A stretch of DNA of 64,000 nt from the NCBI GenBank assembly GCA_019671005.1, contig CM033745.1:18714921-18778920 (forward strand). The letters run 5' to 3'. This document shows, piece by piece, positions 1 to 11,896 of the stretch (position 1 is its first letter; each line of letters starts with the position of its first letter). Position numbers and translations under genes: made by a program. Origin of the DNA: Hibiscus mutabilis (Eukaryota; Streptophyta; Magnoliopsida; Malvales; Malvaceae). Under the pieces are notes generated by a model. It made no database searches. It was not told the origin of the DNA and saw only the letters and a program-made list of their open reading frames with translations.

Positions 1-766
1 ACTTGCCTGCAAAATTTTATAAGGTTTGGATATTGATTGATGGGTCAAATTGGATAAAAACCAAACTGAATCTGTCATTACAAACCCTGTCGTACCGATA
101 CGGGTGATGGCGTATCGGTACGACTATGCATATTTGGACCAAGTCAAATCTGGTCAACTAGGTGTATCAATACAGACTTTAGCGTATGAAAAGTCAACAC
201 TGGAATTTAGGCTGTAAAAATGCATCGGTACGGCTTCAAAGCATACCGAAACAGGTCCAACCGTACCGGTACAACTGTGTAGTACCGATACGAGTTTTGG
301 TCACTGGAATTTGGTAACTAATAAATTATGCATGGAGTAACGACACGGCCCTTCGATTATTGGTACCGATACAAGTAATTCGGTTATAAGATGTTGAATA
401 ATTTAGTTAAATTACAAAGTGATCACATGTTTTTGTTTGACCTAATTGAAGGGGTAAATGAGATCTGATTAGCCTAAAAATTTGCTTGTACAATGATTAT
501 AGGTTGAATTTTGTTATAGTATAGTTAACTTCAATAAAGGACCCCTAATATACTGAATTTACATATTAGTCCCTCAAACTTGTAAAGGTTTAAAATTGGT
601 CTTAAATTTACCGTATAGACCTAGTATTATTATAAGACACCGAATCAAATATTGCATGGGTTTTAGTTCATTAAAATACTAAACAAGGATTAAAATACTG
701 TTCTGATCATCGTTTCGATCTCTAGTAACATACTCTGACCTGGTTCTCGACCAGGCCGGGGTGTTA
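1..766 (+). repeat. Partial LTR related to the gypsy LTRs at 12-22 kb
   Basis: This stretch carries repeated near-palindromic words of the type GTACCGATAC/GTATCGGTAC between about 90 and 375. It ends at 740-766 with a segment whose reverse complement, AACACCCCGGCCTGG, resembles the first bases of the gypsy LTR at 12342. It therefore looks like a related LTR in the opposite orientation, cut by the window start. No coding sequence is seen. The exact right border is uncertain because no target duplication can be checked. Confidence 0.5.
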
Positions 767-971
767 AAATCAAGAGCATCGTCTAAAGATAATTGAGTCG
801 TTGGTGACTAGGGCAACGACTTGAGCAACACATTGTCAATATCATACTGCTCGAAAAATATAATTATCCGTTGAGACAACCTCCGATAATTGGTCCCATC
901 GAGTACATCAAGCTTTGAAAGATTGGGAACAAGCTTTGTCATTGGGTTTGACATATTGCAGTATATGAAAT

Positions 972-1683
972 TGTTGGTAAGTTTACTGCAAAATCAAATT
1001 GTTAGTACTGACTGGATAATTATAAACAAAATAAAACGCAGATAAAAAACCGTGTCGTGGTATAAACTACTGCCTTAGAAACAATTTCGCCTCGATGTGT
1101 GTAAATCATTGCAATTGGCGATCGTCCCCCGAGGTTAACACGGTAGATCCGATAACTGTACATCCAAAGATCGGAATGGACAAAGGTGGAATTGCTCTTC
1201 ACAACGGAAAGAATAACACATAACTTTTTAAGCAAAGTATTCAAGATACCTTAGAATTCTGAGAACCCTCTCTATTTTTAGGCTGTACACATGGGTTAAA
1301 ACGATAAATTGAACCAGTCTTAAACAATGAATTTTGAGTTTAACGGTTGGTCAACTGCTGAAAATCAACCACACGTTAATTAAGTGATAAAAATCAAGAA
1401 TAAATCAACATATTGATTCCGATTTTATTCTAAATTAATAGTTAATTAAAATGTTATAGTTTTAATAATTTGCCTATAAATATGGTTCAAGAATTCAAGT
1501 TTTCAAAAAAAAATTCTAAAGAAATTATTCTGAACCACGAGCCAAGCCGACAGGGCGGCAGTGGCTCACGTGCGAGAGAGTTGTTTAACCACATTCAACA
1601 AGAGAGGGTAAAAAAGACTTTTTAAATACCTTTCCCAAATGATGTACCCTCCTGACATGGTATATAACCAACACTGCGTCCGT
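972..1683 (-). repeat. LTR-like repeat, diverged relative of the solo LTR at 33.9 kb
   Basis: It starts with TGTTGG and ends with CCAACA, as a copia-type LTR would. The blocks around 1000-1140 (CTGACTGG, CCGTGTCGTGGTA, CCGAGGTTAACACGG) recur in the same order at 33940-34090. No primer-binding site lies next to either end and the 5-bp flanks (GAAAT and CTGCG) do not match, so it is either an old solo LTR or a fragment. It carries no open frame worth calling. Confidence 0.5.
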
Positions 1684-1937
1684 CTCTGCCAACTAGAGTT
1701 AATTCTAAACAATTTATGGTTTCTTCCATCAAATAAATCATAAATTCTTGCAATTGTTGTATTTCATGCTGCAAGCAGCAACATCGGTTTTACTGTTCTT
1801 AATAGGATAGGCTTTACATGCCATAAGTTTTTCAAGTAATGACATAGTTGATGAACCAGGCATAGGGTGATTGAGGTACCTGGAACTGGTTGCCCTAAAT
1901 CAAGGGTGCACTAAATGCCTCGATTTGTTGTTGTAAG

Positions 1938-2165
1938 CAGTGGGTTAGGGTTAGTTGAGGGTACTTTAGGGTTGATTTAGGGTTTAGGATTGGTTTGGTC
2001 TCTGGTGGCCAAGGGAGAATTTAAGGTTTAGGGTTGATTTGAGTTTTATATAGCAGTGATAATTGATAGGGTTTAGGGTAAATTTAGGGTTCAGAGTAAT
2101 AGCGATTAAGGTTAGTTTAGGGTTAGTTAGAGTTAGTTTAGGTTTTGGGTTATGTAAATAGGCTT
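1938..2165 (+). repeat. Degenerate telomere-like TTTAGGG/TTAGGG tract
   Basis: Some 230 bases are rich in variants of the plant telomere word (TTAGGGTT, TTTAGGG, TTTAGGGTT), irregularly spaced and broken by other sequence. It is too degenerate to be a telomere and is best read as an interstitial tract or the core of a repeat like the MITEs near 36.4 and 37.0 kb. Confidence 0.45.
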
Positions 2166-2748
2166 GGGATTTTGAATTTTGTATTGGGTATTGGGTTATT
2201 ATTATTAATAATTAACTAATTAATTAAAACTCATGTACAGGACAAATAGTGGCAAAACTTGGAGTAAAAGTTTGAGGGGCCAACTTAATTTTTTTTAAAA
2301 ATATAGAGGCTTAAACGAAAATTTTCAAAAAATTGAGGGTTTAACTAAAATTTTTAATAATTTCAAGAGATTTAACAAAAAAATTAAAAAATTGTGACAT
2401 AATTTAATTAGGGGAGCAAATTAATATAAATTTTTAAAAAAATTTAAGAGAACAAATTAAAATTTTTAAAAATTCAAAATAAAATTCAAAAATTTCAAAT
2501 TTTGGAGCCATGACCCAGCGAGTCCCTTAAACGATACTTCTCTAAGGATAAAAAACATTAGCAACAACACTCCCATGCAAAATATTATTTTAAAACTTTA
2601 AAATTTATAATAAAAACAAATTTAATCTCTGAAGTCTAACTAAACATGGGACCATTCGTAAAAGAGCTATTTTTGGGCTTAATAGTGTAATTAGCAGTAT
2701 CGATAATTAACCATGTGATCTTCATGCAGAGTTTGTCTCCCGAGTCTA
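2166..2748. other. AT-rich spacer, nothing recognised
   Basis: Long A and T runs with scattered TTTAA/AATTT words. No open frame, RNA gene or element end was found on either strand. Confidence 0.5.
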
Positions 2749-3211
2749 ATGGATGACAATATAATCTGAATTCGATTTGAAGAAAAAAATTTGATCCATA
2801 TCTAATCGAAAAAAGTTTGAATTTGAATCTGAAAAAATAGTTCGAGTCCTAATAGGAGGTGGATCGAATATGGATATTACCATGGTCCGATCCGAATCTG
2901 ATCCAAATTCATATCCAATTAGAGTCCGATCCATATATGAATCCAAATAAAAACATTTAAAACTCATAGATTGAAATCTTAATTATTTTTTATTTAAAGA
3001 TATTTGTTTGAAATGTTACTTTAAAAAAAGAGAAAAATTAATTAGATTCGGAACTTCGGATTTGAATTTTAGATATTTTATTGGATAGGACTTGAATTTA
3101 TGTAATCGGACTTAAATTCGAACTTGAACTTTTTAGGTCCGCTTATTAATTAGATTAGACTTAGACTTTATAAAAGCCGATTCAAATATGATCTATTGCC
3201 ATCCCTACCTA
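2749..3211. mobile_element. Possible non-autonomous element with imperfect terminal inverted repeats
   Basis: The left end (GGATGACAAT) and the reverse complement of the right end (GGGATGGCAAT) are similar, and the interior is full of short repeated words such as GATCCGAATC and GAATTTGAA. This layout is common in small hAT-like non-autonomous elements of plants. No clean 8-bp target duplication is visible, so the class is a guess. Confidence 0.3.
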
Positions 3212-4083
3212 ATCGTAAAATAGTTTCATTAGACAATTCCACGTTGATATGACGCGTAGGGCATAAGGCTGGAGTCGATGCGACCTGATCTTATAAGATC
3301 AGTTTTTTATAATAAAAAAATTAGTGTTGTATTCGGTGAAAAATTATTAAATGTTGAGTTAGATTGAGTTTGAGTTTAGGTAAAAAAAAATTGAGTTAAG
3401 ATAATTGTACAATTATTTTATATATTTAGATATAATTATTATAATATCTTTCTTTTATATTTTTTCAATTATTTTAATATAAAATAAGTATAAGTGATCA
3501 AATTACATATTTTTTACTTTAAACTAAACTTCTTTAATTAGAATAAGTAATGTTTCATTTTAATGTCAATCATGTTATATCTGTTAAATTTTTTTTATTA
3601 AATAATAAAAACATGACACATATAAGTTTATTTATTTTTTAAGTATATAAAATGAAATTAAAACTATAATTAATAAAAAGAATGTTTACTTCTTGTAAAC
3701 CAAGCCTCCAACCCTCACCCGTAGTCGTTAACCGTCCAAAGCGTCGGCGTACCGCGGCTTTTGTCCATGCACGACGTTCATGTTTATTCGCATCCCGTTC
3801 TTTCTTTGGATTTTTTTTTTTGCTTTTGTTACTTCATATCCATTCTGTTCTTTCTTTGAATTTTCGATTGCACCGAAAATGGTCAAATAGAAATCCTCAA
3901 TTCCAATTTTAAACCCCAAATTAAGAGCAAAATTTATTTGAACAAAGCATATTTGCACTAAATATTCTTTTATTAATTGGATGAACGAAGCTTGTAAGAA
4001 AATGGTGGGCGAATAAGGGACATAAACGGTTGTGCGTGGGCGGTGCAGTGGTGGAAAACTGGAAATGCAGTGGGGTTGATTAG
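3212..4083. other. AT-rich non-coding stretch
   Basis: A and T runs dominate up to about 3660. A more GC-balanced part follows at 3690-3790. The short open frames on both strands near 3.7-3.9 kb overlap each other, have no recognisable motif and look fortuitous. Confidence 0.4.
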
Positions 4084-4565
4084 AGGATGTTCATGGGTCG
4101 GGTTCGACCCGAATCCGATATAAGAATATAACACATCCACATAAATCCGACCCTACTTGATATTTTATAATATTCCACTCGATTCGAATTCTACCTAAAA
4201 TTTAGAGTAAAAATCTAAACCCGGCCTGACATAAATAAAAAATATTTTTTATTTTATTTTTATTCATAAAATAGAGAGTTGATTGAAAAAATACAAACAG
4301 AGAGACATTATAATTTTTATTCTATTTTAATTAGACAAAATAGAGAGAATTGAAAATTTTATAGAGTTAATGCCTAAATATTTAGAATAAAATTAAATTA
4401 TTATGTCTGGTATATTTCACCTTTAACTCAAACCCGACCAGACCTCATCCTAAAAAATTCTACCCGAACCTGACCCAAACCTAAAATTTTCTTTAAATTT
4501 TTTTGACCCTATAGGGTCTAGTCGAGTCGGAACCCGCCAGGTTTGGGTCATATGATTATCCCTAT
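4084..4565. repeat. Small repeat with GGGTCGGGTTCGACCC-type words
   Basis: The left border GGATGTTCATGGGTC and the reverse complement of the right border GGATAATCATATGACCC are similar, suggesting imperfect terminal inverted repeats. The point at 4508-4512 (CCTAT) corresponds to the base right after the copia LTR at 9396, so this element was probably the target of that copia insertion. Confidence 0.3.
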
Positions 4566-4956
4566 AGATACTAGAGAAGAACGGTGTAGAAGGGTAAAAA
4601 AATTAACATTTAAAATAAAAAGAAATTTTAAAAATAAAAAGAATTAAAATTGATGCCACATGCCAATTTTCATTGGGTAACACAATTTTTTTAACATCCA
4701 ATTAACATATCGACCTTAAAATGATTATGGAATGAAACATTAGGAACTTATTTTGACAAAAAAACTAAACACCTAAAATAGAAAAATTATAGAGTTTGTG
4801 CACTTATTTTTTGTAGTAAAGCTTTTAAATAATCTCCTTGACGTTACCAAATAAAAAAAGAAAATAGAGAGACTTACTATAAATGCCCTCTTTATATTTA
4901 TACTTCTTTTATAGGCTAATTTGAAGCAATATTCCCCTTTAAGGGAAAATTAGAAT
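4508..4956 (+). repeat. Copy A of a ~450 bp duplicated segment ending in a MULE terminus stub
   Basis: From 4508 on, the sequence repeats that at 9396-9856 with small differences. It includes the 9-bp MULE target word TCTTTTATA at 4905-4913 and the first ~40 bases of the MULE terminal inverted repeat (GGCTAATTTG from 4914). After about 4956 the similarity stops. Confidence 0.8.
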
Positions 4957-5368
4957 TTTTTAAAGATCATCATCTTAATTATTGTGTAAAAAACTCACGA
5001 TTTGATAATTATTATCAATATTATCGCGTTTTTCAAGATTTTAAAATCCACGAAGTTTTTACTTGAACAACTCTTTGTTACTTTCTCCGCACGTGATCCA
5101 TAGACAAACTATTAGTCTAAAATATAATTATCACTGTTAACGCTTAACATCTGAAACCCAAACAAAACTGTGGCTAACTCTTTAATCACTTAAAACAATC
5201 AATTTAATTTATTCAGATTAGGCGTGAATCGATCTAAAGCATGAAAATATCATATATTTGTCAAAAATTGAATAAACCCTAATCTAATAACATGCATCTC
5301 ATAAAAAAGCATCATCCAAGTATTTAAGTTCGTATTCATATCATACAAGTGGCTCTGATACCACTGTT
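4957..5368 (-). repeat. Inverted copia leader with primer-binding site
   Basis: At 5351-5362 the plus strand reads GCTCTGATACCA, the reverse complement of the usual plant copia primer-binding site TGGTATCAGAGC (complement of initiator-Met tRNA). The ~390 bases to its left then read, on the minus strand, as the untranslated leader that normally follows that site. It abuts plus-strand copia coding sequence at 5369, so the 5' part of the element is inverted relative to the rest. Confidence 0.5.
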
Positions 5369-5374
5369 GGAAAA

Positions 5375-7884
5375 ATGACTAAACCACCGTTTGACGGTAA
5401 AAACGAGCGAGCAAGTGATTTATTAGGTCTAATACATAATGATGTATGTGGACCGATGAATACGCAAGCAAGAGGAGGGTTTAAATACTTCATTACTTTC
5501 ACTGACGACTTCAGTAGATATGGGTGTGTTTACCTAATGCATCATAAATCTGAAGCCCTTGAAAAGTTCAAGGAATTTAAGAATGAAGTACAAAACCAAC
5601 TAGGAAAGAGTATTAAAGCTCTTCGATCAGATCAAGGAGGAGAATACTTAAGCCTAGAGTTTGATAAACTTCTTAAAGGATGTGGGATTGTCGCACAACT
5701 TACACCTCCAGGTACTCCACAACACAATGAAGTTTCTGAAAGGAGAAATCGAACGTTGTTAGACATGGTTCGGTTAATGATGAGTCATGCCGATCTTCCA
5801 ACTTTTTTTTAGGGAAAAGCATTAGAAACAACTAATTTCACACTAAATCGTGTTTCGTCTAAATCGGTTCAAAAGACACCATATGAGATATGGACTGAGA
5901 AGCGTCCTAATATGTCTTTTATGAAAATTTGGGGATGCGGAGTTTATGTTAAACATCAGATGTCTACAAAACTCGAACCCAAATCTCATAAGTGTAATTT
6001 TGTGGGATGTCCTAAAGAAACTAAAGGATATTATTTTTTCAATCCATCCGAGAACAAAGTGTTTGTTGCTTGAACATGAGTCTTCCTCGAAAGAGAATTT
6101 ATTTTTAGAAAAAGAAGTGAGAGAAATATTGAACTTGAGGAAATTCAAGATTAACCACAAATCACTAAACCGGAGATTGAACAATAACAAGTTCCACAAA
6201 TAGTTGAGGAACATCCAATTGTTCTTGAAACACAACCATTGCGAAGGTGAGAGAACACAATGCGCCTGAGAGATATGGATTTCTTGTCACATTACATGGA
6301 GATGTTCTTCTCATGGACCAAGATGAGCCTAGGACTTATCAGGAAGAAGTGTAGAGCCCAAACTCTGAGAAATGGCTAGAAGTCATGAAATCTGATATGG
6401 ATTCCATGTCAGAAAACCAAGTATGGACTTTGGTTGACCCACCTTAAAGAATTAAGCCTATAGGGTGCAAATGGGTTTTCAAAAAGAAAAACGACATGGA
6501 TGGCAATATACAAACATGCAAAGGGCAATTGGTCGCTAAGAGATTTCATCAAATTCATAGTATAGATTATGATGAAACTTTTTCCTTGTTGCTATGTTTA
6601 AATCCATCTGGATATTGCTTTCAATAGCTGCATATTATGATTATGAAATATGGAAAATGTATGTCAAAACCGCTTTCCTTAATGGAAAATTGGATGAGGA
6701 TGTGTACATGACACAACCTAAGGGTTTTGTCAATCCAAATGATACAAAGATCCATTTATAGACTGAAGCAAGTTTCTCGGAGTTGGAATCTTCGTTTTAA
6801 TCAGGCAATCAAAGAATTTGGTTTTATTAAAAATGAAGATGAGCCATCTGTTTTCAAGAAAACTAGTGGGAGTACTGTCACATTCTTGGTATTGTATGTG
6901 GATGACATATTAATAATAGGAAATGACATACCTACCTTATAGTTTGTAAAAACTTGGTTAGGAAAATGTTTTTTTATGAAAGACTTGGGTGAAGCAACCT
7001 ACATAGTAGGAGTCAAGATCTATAGAGATAGATTAAGATGACTCCTAGGACTAATTCAAAATACATACATAGGAAAAGTACTGAAAAGATTTAGTATGGA
7101 AAAATCTAAAAGAGGATTCTTACCTATGAGACATGGCATTTCGCTCTCAAAGGAAATATGTCATTCAACGTCTCAAGAGAGAGAACGCATGAGTAAGATA
7201 CCATATGCTTTGGCCATTGGATCTATCATGTATGCCATGCTATGTACATGTCCAGATGTATCATATGCACTAAGTATGACAAGTCGATACCAAGTAGATC
7301 CTGGTGAAGGTCATTGGGTTGTAGTAAAAAATATTCTTAAGTACTTAAAAAGAACTAAGGATACATTCCTTATGTATGGAGGTAAGGAAGAGCTAAGTAT
7401 AAAAGGTTATACTGACGCAAGCTTTCAAACTGATAAGGATAATTCTCGATCGCAATTGGGTTTTGTATTTTGCCTTAATGGAGGTGCTGTAAGCTGGAAA
7501 AGTTCAAAGCAAGATACAGTAGTAGATTCTACGACAGAAGCAGGGTATATTGCAGCAAGTGATGCTGTAAAAGAGGTTGTTTGGATCAAAAAGTTTATAT
7601 TTGGACTAAGGGTCGTGCCTAGTATATCAAATGCTATAGATCTATATTGTGACAACAATGGAGCCATTGCACAAGCAAAAGAACCCAAATCTCACCAACG
7701 ATCCAAACACATAGTTAGGCGTTACCATCTCATTTGTGAAATCATTGATCGAGAGGATGTAGAAATATGCAGAGTACCAACGGATGACAATATCGCCGAT
7801 CCACTGACAAAGCCTCTAACACAGCAAAAGCATGAACGTCACACTAAGTTTCTTGGTATTAGATACATGAGTAATTGTTCTTAG
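5375..7884 (+). pseudogene. Copia pol remnant (integrase - reverse transcriptase - RNase H)
   Basis: The integrase core is read at 5375-5812: HNDVCGP with the first Asp, FITFTDDFSRYG, LRSDQGGEYL with the second Asp, and the region of the catalytic Glu reading NEVSERRNRTLLD. A TAG follows PTFF. Reverse transcriptase pieces run from about 6360 to 7100 in several frames; LVLYVDDILIIGND (about 6889-6930) keeps the YVDD catalytic motif. RNase H is the longest intact part (7096-7884, 262 aa), with YTDASF, the DSTTEAGYIAASDA block and the C-terminal NIADPLTKPL. Several stops and frameshifts between blocks show it is dead. A retroelement polyprotein, not a host gene. Confidence 0.9.
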
Positions 7885-7898
7885 TGCTAGTGGTAGAT

Positions 7899-9395
7899 TG
7901 TTGGAGTATGCCCAAAGACCAATTATGAGATGGTTGTAAAAGACATACTTATTTTATCTTGTTTATTAATAAGAAGCCACTATTATTATTTCAGTCTTAT
8001 TTTGTGTATCTATAAATAAACTGAATTATAATAATGTCCTTAGAATAATATAGTTATTCTTGAATGTCCATAGTCAAGAATTATTGTGGGCTTGGATAAC
8101 AATAATGCATTAAGATTAATATGTAGTTGACTGATGACAAAGTGTTGTCATTGACATGAAGATGTCAAAATCAATATATAAGTATGTGTTAGGGAACAAC
8201 ATACTGGACTGACCCTCTATGAGCATGTTTCTTGGATTATTATGTGACAGTCACAACATTGCTCATGGTGATAACTACATGTATGATCCTCAGACTTGAG
8301 ATCATTATTATTTCAACATCGTGAGTGACATATTTTGATACGGCCAAACGTGTGTCGTAACTGACTACACTATAAAGACTGATGTTGGATATGCCACAAT
8401 CTATGTAGTGAAATATGATTGATCAAGATATGATTTGTCCCTCCTACATAATATGAGTAATATCATAGGCCACTTGATTGAGTGAGGCTAGAAAATGCAT
8501 GTCTGTGCTTGAATAAATTGATATGGGATATCATAGTTATTCGTTTATAATAGTCTACTTAAGATATCAAGAAACATTAAATGGACTATACAAGTGTGAC
8601 TAATCCTTGATTTGTGTCCGATCTAGATGTGAGGACAAAAGGATGAAATACATAAAAGAAGTTAATCACGAAAAAAAGGTTAAATCGAACCACGATTTCA
8701 TGTAACTTAGGTAGTAATGATGTATTGCAAGATGTCACTCATTGCTTGTGATATTAGAATTGTTCTAGATATTACTGCTAACGTTACATGAACCTACAAG
8801 GGTCACACCTTATGATTGAAACGAACAAATATCGACTAGATAACATATGTACAAACTTGTTGTACAAGTAATTAGTGAGAAACAGAAATTATTATAATTA
8901 TTATAATTATGGATAATTGTGTTTTTATATATATGTTAATATTTAATAAGTTATTGTAATTATCAAATACTATTAAATATATATCTCTAAAAGAAACCTA
9001 ATTAAAGTAGAATCAGATTCTACATATTTAATTATATTCGGTTAAATATATTGTATATTTAAAGAATTCGAATTTAATTAGAATTAGGTTTTTAAATGCT
9101 ATATAAAGGCATAAGGTCTAGCAGTCAACATATGTTTTTTGAAAATCCTCTCTAATAGTTAGAGAAGAGAAAAATTGTTCATTTTATTCGGGTGGACTGC
9201 GTAGAGGTCAGAACGTTGTTGTGACGATGCGGATTTGATTTGGATTCTCCTATACTCGTTGCGAAATTTTAGATTACTTGATGTAATGTTTTCCTCCTTT
9301 ATTACCCCAAATTCGTCCCTTGTACATGGATCACTGGTGGATTACGCCGAATAATTTTTCCGCTATGCCATGGGGTGTACCGGCGTTTCCCAACA
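7899..9395 (+). repeat. 3' LTR of the copia element
   Basis: It begins TGTTGGAGTATGCCC right after the short purine-rich GTGGTAGAT and ends TTTCCCAACA, so it has the TG...CA ends and a TGTTGG/CCAACA inverted pair. Length is 1497 bp. The mate at the 5' side is absent. Confidence 0.8.
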
Positions 9396-9856
9396 CCTAT
9401 AGGGTCTAGTCGAGTCGAAATTCGCCACGTCTGGGTCATATGATTATCCCTATAGATACTAGAGAAGAATGGTGTAGAAGGGTAAAAATGTAAAAAAAAT
9501 ATATTTAAAATAAAAAGAAATTTTAAAAATAAAAGAAATTAAAATTGATGCCATATTTCTAATTTTCATTGGGTAACACAATTTTTTTAACGGCCAATTA
9601 ACATATCGACCTTAAAATGATTACGGAATGAAACATTAGGAACTTACTTTGACAAAAAAAATTAAACACCTAAAATAGAAAAATCATAGAGTTTGTGCAC
9701 TTATTTTTGTAGTAAAGTTTTTCAATTATCTCCTTGACGTTACCAAATAAAAAAGAAAATAAAATAGAGAGACTTACTATAAATGCCCTCTTTATATTTA
9801 TACTTCTTTTATAGGCTAATTTGGAGAAATATTCTCCTTTAAGGGAAAAATTGGAA
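9396..9856 (+). repeat. Copy B of the duplicated segment
   Basis: It matches 4508-4956 from the CCTATAGGGTC start through the first ~40 bases of the MULE end at 9814. It is the real left flank of the MULE, since the rest of the MULE follows without a break. Confidence 0.8.
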
Positions 9857-10036
9857 AAACAACTCCCTCTGAAGTTTATTTGGAAAAATACCCCCCATTT
9901 GGTACACGTAAGAACAACTCGCGAATTCAAGCTGATGTGGCGTATCGTATCCGGTCGTGTGTTTTTAAATAATGTATTTATAGAACCCGCGTTATGCAGG
10001 ACGCGAGTTCCACAAGATCCACGAGATGCGTCGAGA
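9814..10036 (+). repeat. Left terminal inverted repeat of the MULE
   Basis: It pairs with the reverse complement of 24410-24670: the blocks GGCTAATTTGGAG, GGGAAAAATTGGAAAAACAA, GAATTCAAGCTGATGTGGCG and CGCGAGTTCCAC occur in the same order. It lacks about 45 bases present in the right copy after the ACAACTCGCG block. Confidence 0.85.
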
Positions 10037-10568
10037 GTTTTTTGCAGTAAGTTCGAACGATTGAAAATTAAATGAACGAGTTGAAAACCACCAAACTCGT
10101 GCTGCACGAAATGCGAGTTTTTGGGTAATCATGAAACCGCACTGCACGAAACACGAATTTCATTCAGTACCCGCATTTGAACCGATGCGAGTCTACTATA
10201 AAAATGCCCCAAACCCTACTACCACTTTATTCACACCAAAACAAAAATTCACTCTCAATACTCTCTACAGTCTTTCTCATTCGTAAAATTTTTTGGTTAA
10301 AATCTCAAGTATCGAGTAATGGTGTGGCTTATACGTTTGGATCAGAGACATATTTTCGATTATTAGAAGAGAAATGTAAGTTTTATTTATTTTACTTAAA
10401 TTTATTTTTTCATTTTTAATTTTGTTATATATATGTTTTAAAAATAGTGTAGAACATTTATTTATATTAAAGTCCTTTTTTTAAATTTGTTTCGTTATAT
10501 TTTTTATAAAATTATTGTTGTTTGAAATTGAAATTAATTTGCGGTTGTTTAATTATTTTTAAAATGGG
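10037..10568 (+). other. MULE leader before the PMD gene
   Basis: Short repeated words ACGAAATGCGAGTTT and ACGAAACACGAATTT lie at 10107-10155. The CTATAAAAATGCCCC at 10195-10209 is a plausible TATA box about 370 bases before the PMD start codon. No other gene is seen. Confidence 0.35.
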
Positions 10569-11210
10569 ATGCAAAGTCGTCTAGAAGTTTTTATCACTCG
10601 CATGTCGACTTTGCCCGACCCGCGTCTAGAGGAGTATATCTCGATGGCTAGATTTTTCCACGTATTCAAAATTATTGGAGGTGCGAGATTGGATGTTGAT
10701 CAAATCAACGCGCTTGTAGAGAGGTGGAGAGCGGAGACACACACATTCCACCTTTTGTGCGCTGAGGCGACTATAACCTTGGAGGATGTGTCGCATATTC
10801 TCGGTCTGCCGGTTGACGGAGAGGCTATTACCGGTCCCGGCAGTGGTGAATGGCGTGGCTTGTGTTTTGAGTTGCTTGGGGCTGCACCAAAGATGATGGA
10901 TGGCGGCTGTGTGTTATTGAAGTGGTTGCGAGAAAATTATACCCATTTACAGGATGACGCGAATGAAGAAGTAAAGAAGGTAAAAAATATTATTTTTTTG
11001 TGAATATTAATAGAATAATTAAATTTTCATATGTTAATATATTTTTTCCTATTGTAGGCATATGTCCGCGCTTATATTTTACTAATAATCGGAGAGATAT
11101 TGTTTGCCGAAAAATCTCGCAACAAAGTGCACTTGTTGTGGTTGCGGCATTTGCGTGATTTTGACGATGCTAGTAAATTGAGTTGGGGATCGGTAGTACT
11201 ACGTCGTTAG
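10569..11210 (+). CDS. Plant mobile domain (PMD) protein of the MULE, two exons
   Basis: Exon 1 is 10569-10979 and exon 2 is 11058-11210, joined over a GT-AG intron with frame kept (187 aa). The translation has typical PMD blocks: FHVFKIIGGARLDVDQINAL, then ETHTFHLLCAEATITLEDVS, HILGLPVDGEAITG, and in exon 2 AYVRAYILLIIGEILF and WLRHLRDFDDASKLSWGS. PMDs occur in host proteins of the MAIN/MAIL type and as passengers in transposons; here the gene lies inside MULE ends, upstream of the transposase, so a transposon-borne copy is the natural reading. It stops early (TAG at 11208) compared with full PMD proteins, and more PMD-like sequence may follow in broken frames. The molecular function of transposon PMDs is not settled. 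Confidence 0.75.
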
Positions 11211-11896
11211 ACCCGTTGTATTTCACAATATTTGATCTTCAGGACGATGGTGATATGGAGTTAATGATCGATACCTATACCCAATATTCAATGGGATGAC
11301 ACCTAGAGCTCTTTGTAACTTTTTCCAAAAGGCATGCGAGAGGGCATAATGTTGTTCCAAATTGGCTACGAGCAAATCTTGGCTTCGACCCAATTGCTCA
11401 TAGTCCAACATCAAGTCTGCAACATGGCTTTAACCTACTAAATACGAGCAACGACGAAGCTTCATCGTCTTCTACCCAAATGCCAATACATTTCTGCGTC
11501 TCTAGGTTCAACTTTAACCTTAAGATGCCACCAACCCAACACTCAACGTACAATCCATACGGTGCGGGCCTAAGGGCGTCATCATCTATGCGACCATTTT
11601 ACTATGAGAAGTTTAACTCGTTCGATGATTTCTCAACCGGATAACACTCAACTTATATCCCTAGTGAGCAGAATGTAGATGATTTCTCGTCTATGGGGAG
11701 ATATTCAAGCGCTGATGTTATCGACCTATATAGGCCTTGTTAGCTGACTTGTGATAGTCAATGGTCTCGTGATTGGGTTGGGCCTGCAGAACCTATAGGT
11801 GTCACCCCGATTGTTGATGAGGCAGAACTATTTTAGTTTTCAGGGGATAATTCTAATGAAGAACCGCTTACGGAGGTTGGGTTCGATGGTGACGAG
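11211..11896 (+). pseudogene. Degenerate PMD tail or linker
   Basis: All frames are closed repeatedly. Its position between the PMD exons and the acidic part of the transposase region suggests a decayed C-terminal part of the PMD protein or an intergenic linker; similarity was too weak by eye to decide. Confidence 0.35.

Larger units (their letters stand above)
5369..9395 (+). mobile_element. Ty1/copia retrotransposon, 5'-truncated and rearranged
   Basis: The remaining order is integrase, reverse transcriptase, RNase H, polypurine tract and 3' LTR, which is the copia order. The 5' LTR, gag and protease are missing; their place is taken by the inverted leader at 4957-5368. The base after the 3' LTR starts CCTATAGGG, and the same CCTAT stands at 4508-4512 in the duplicated flank, giving a plausible 5-bp target word. 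The element cannot be active. Confidence 0.9.

Noticed and set aside
1938..2165. True telomere or chromosome end
   Set aside because: The words are degenerate and irregular, and ordinary repeat and gene sequence continues on both sides.
3682..3958. Overlapping short open frames on both strands near 3.7-3.9 kb
   Set aside because: Low-complexity, Phe/Leu-rich translations, no motif, no splice support and no conserved neighbour; chance frames are expected at this length.
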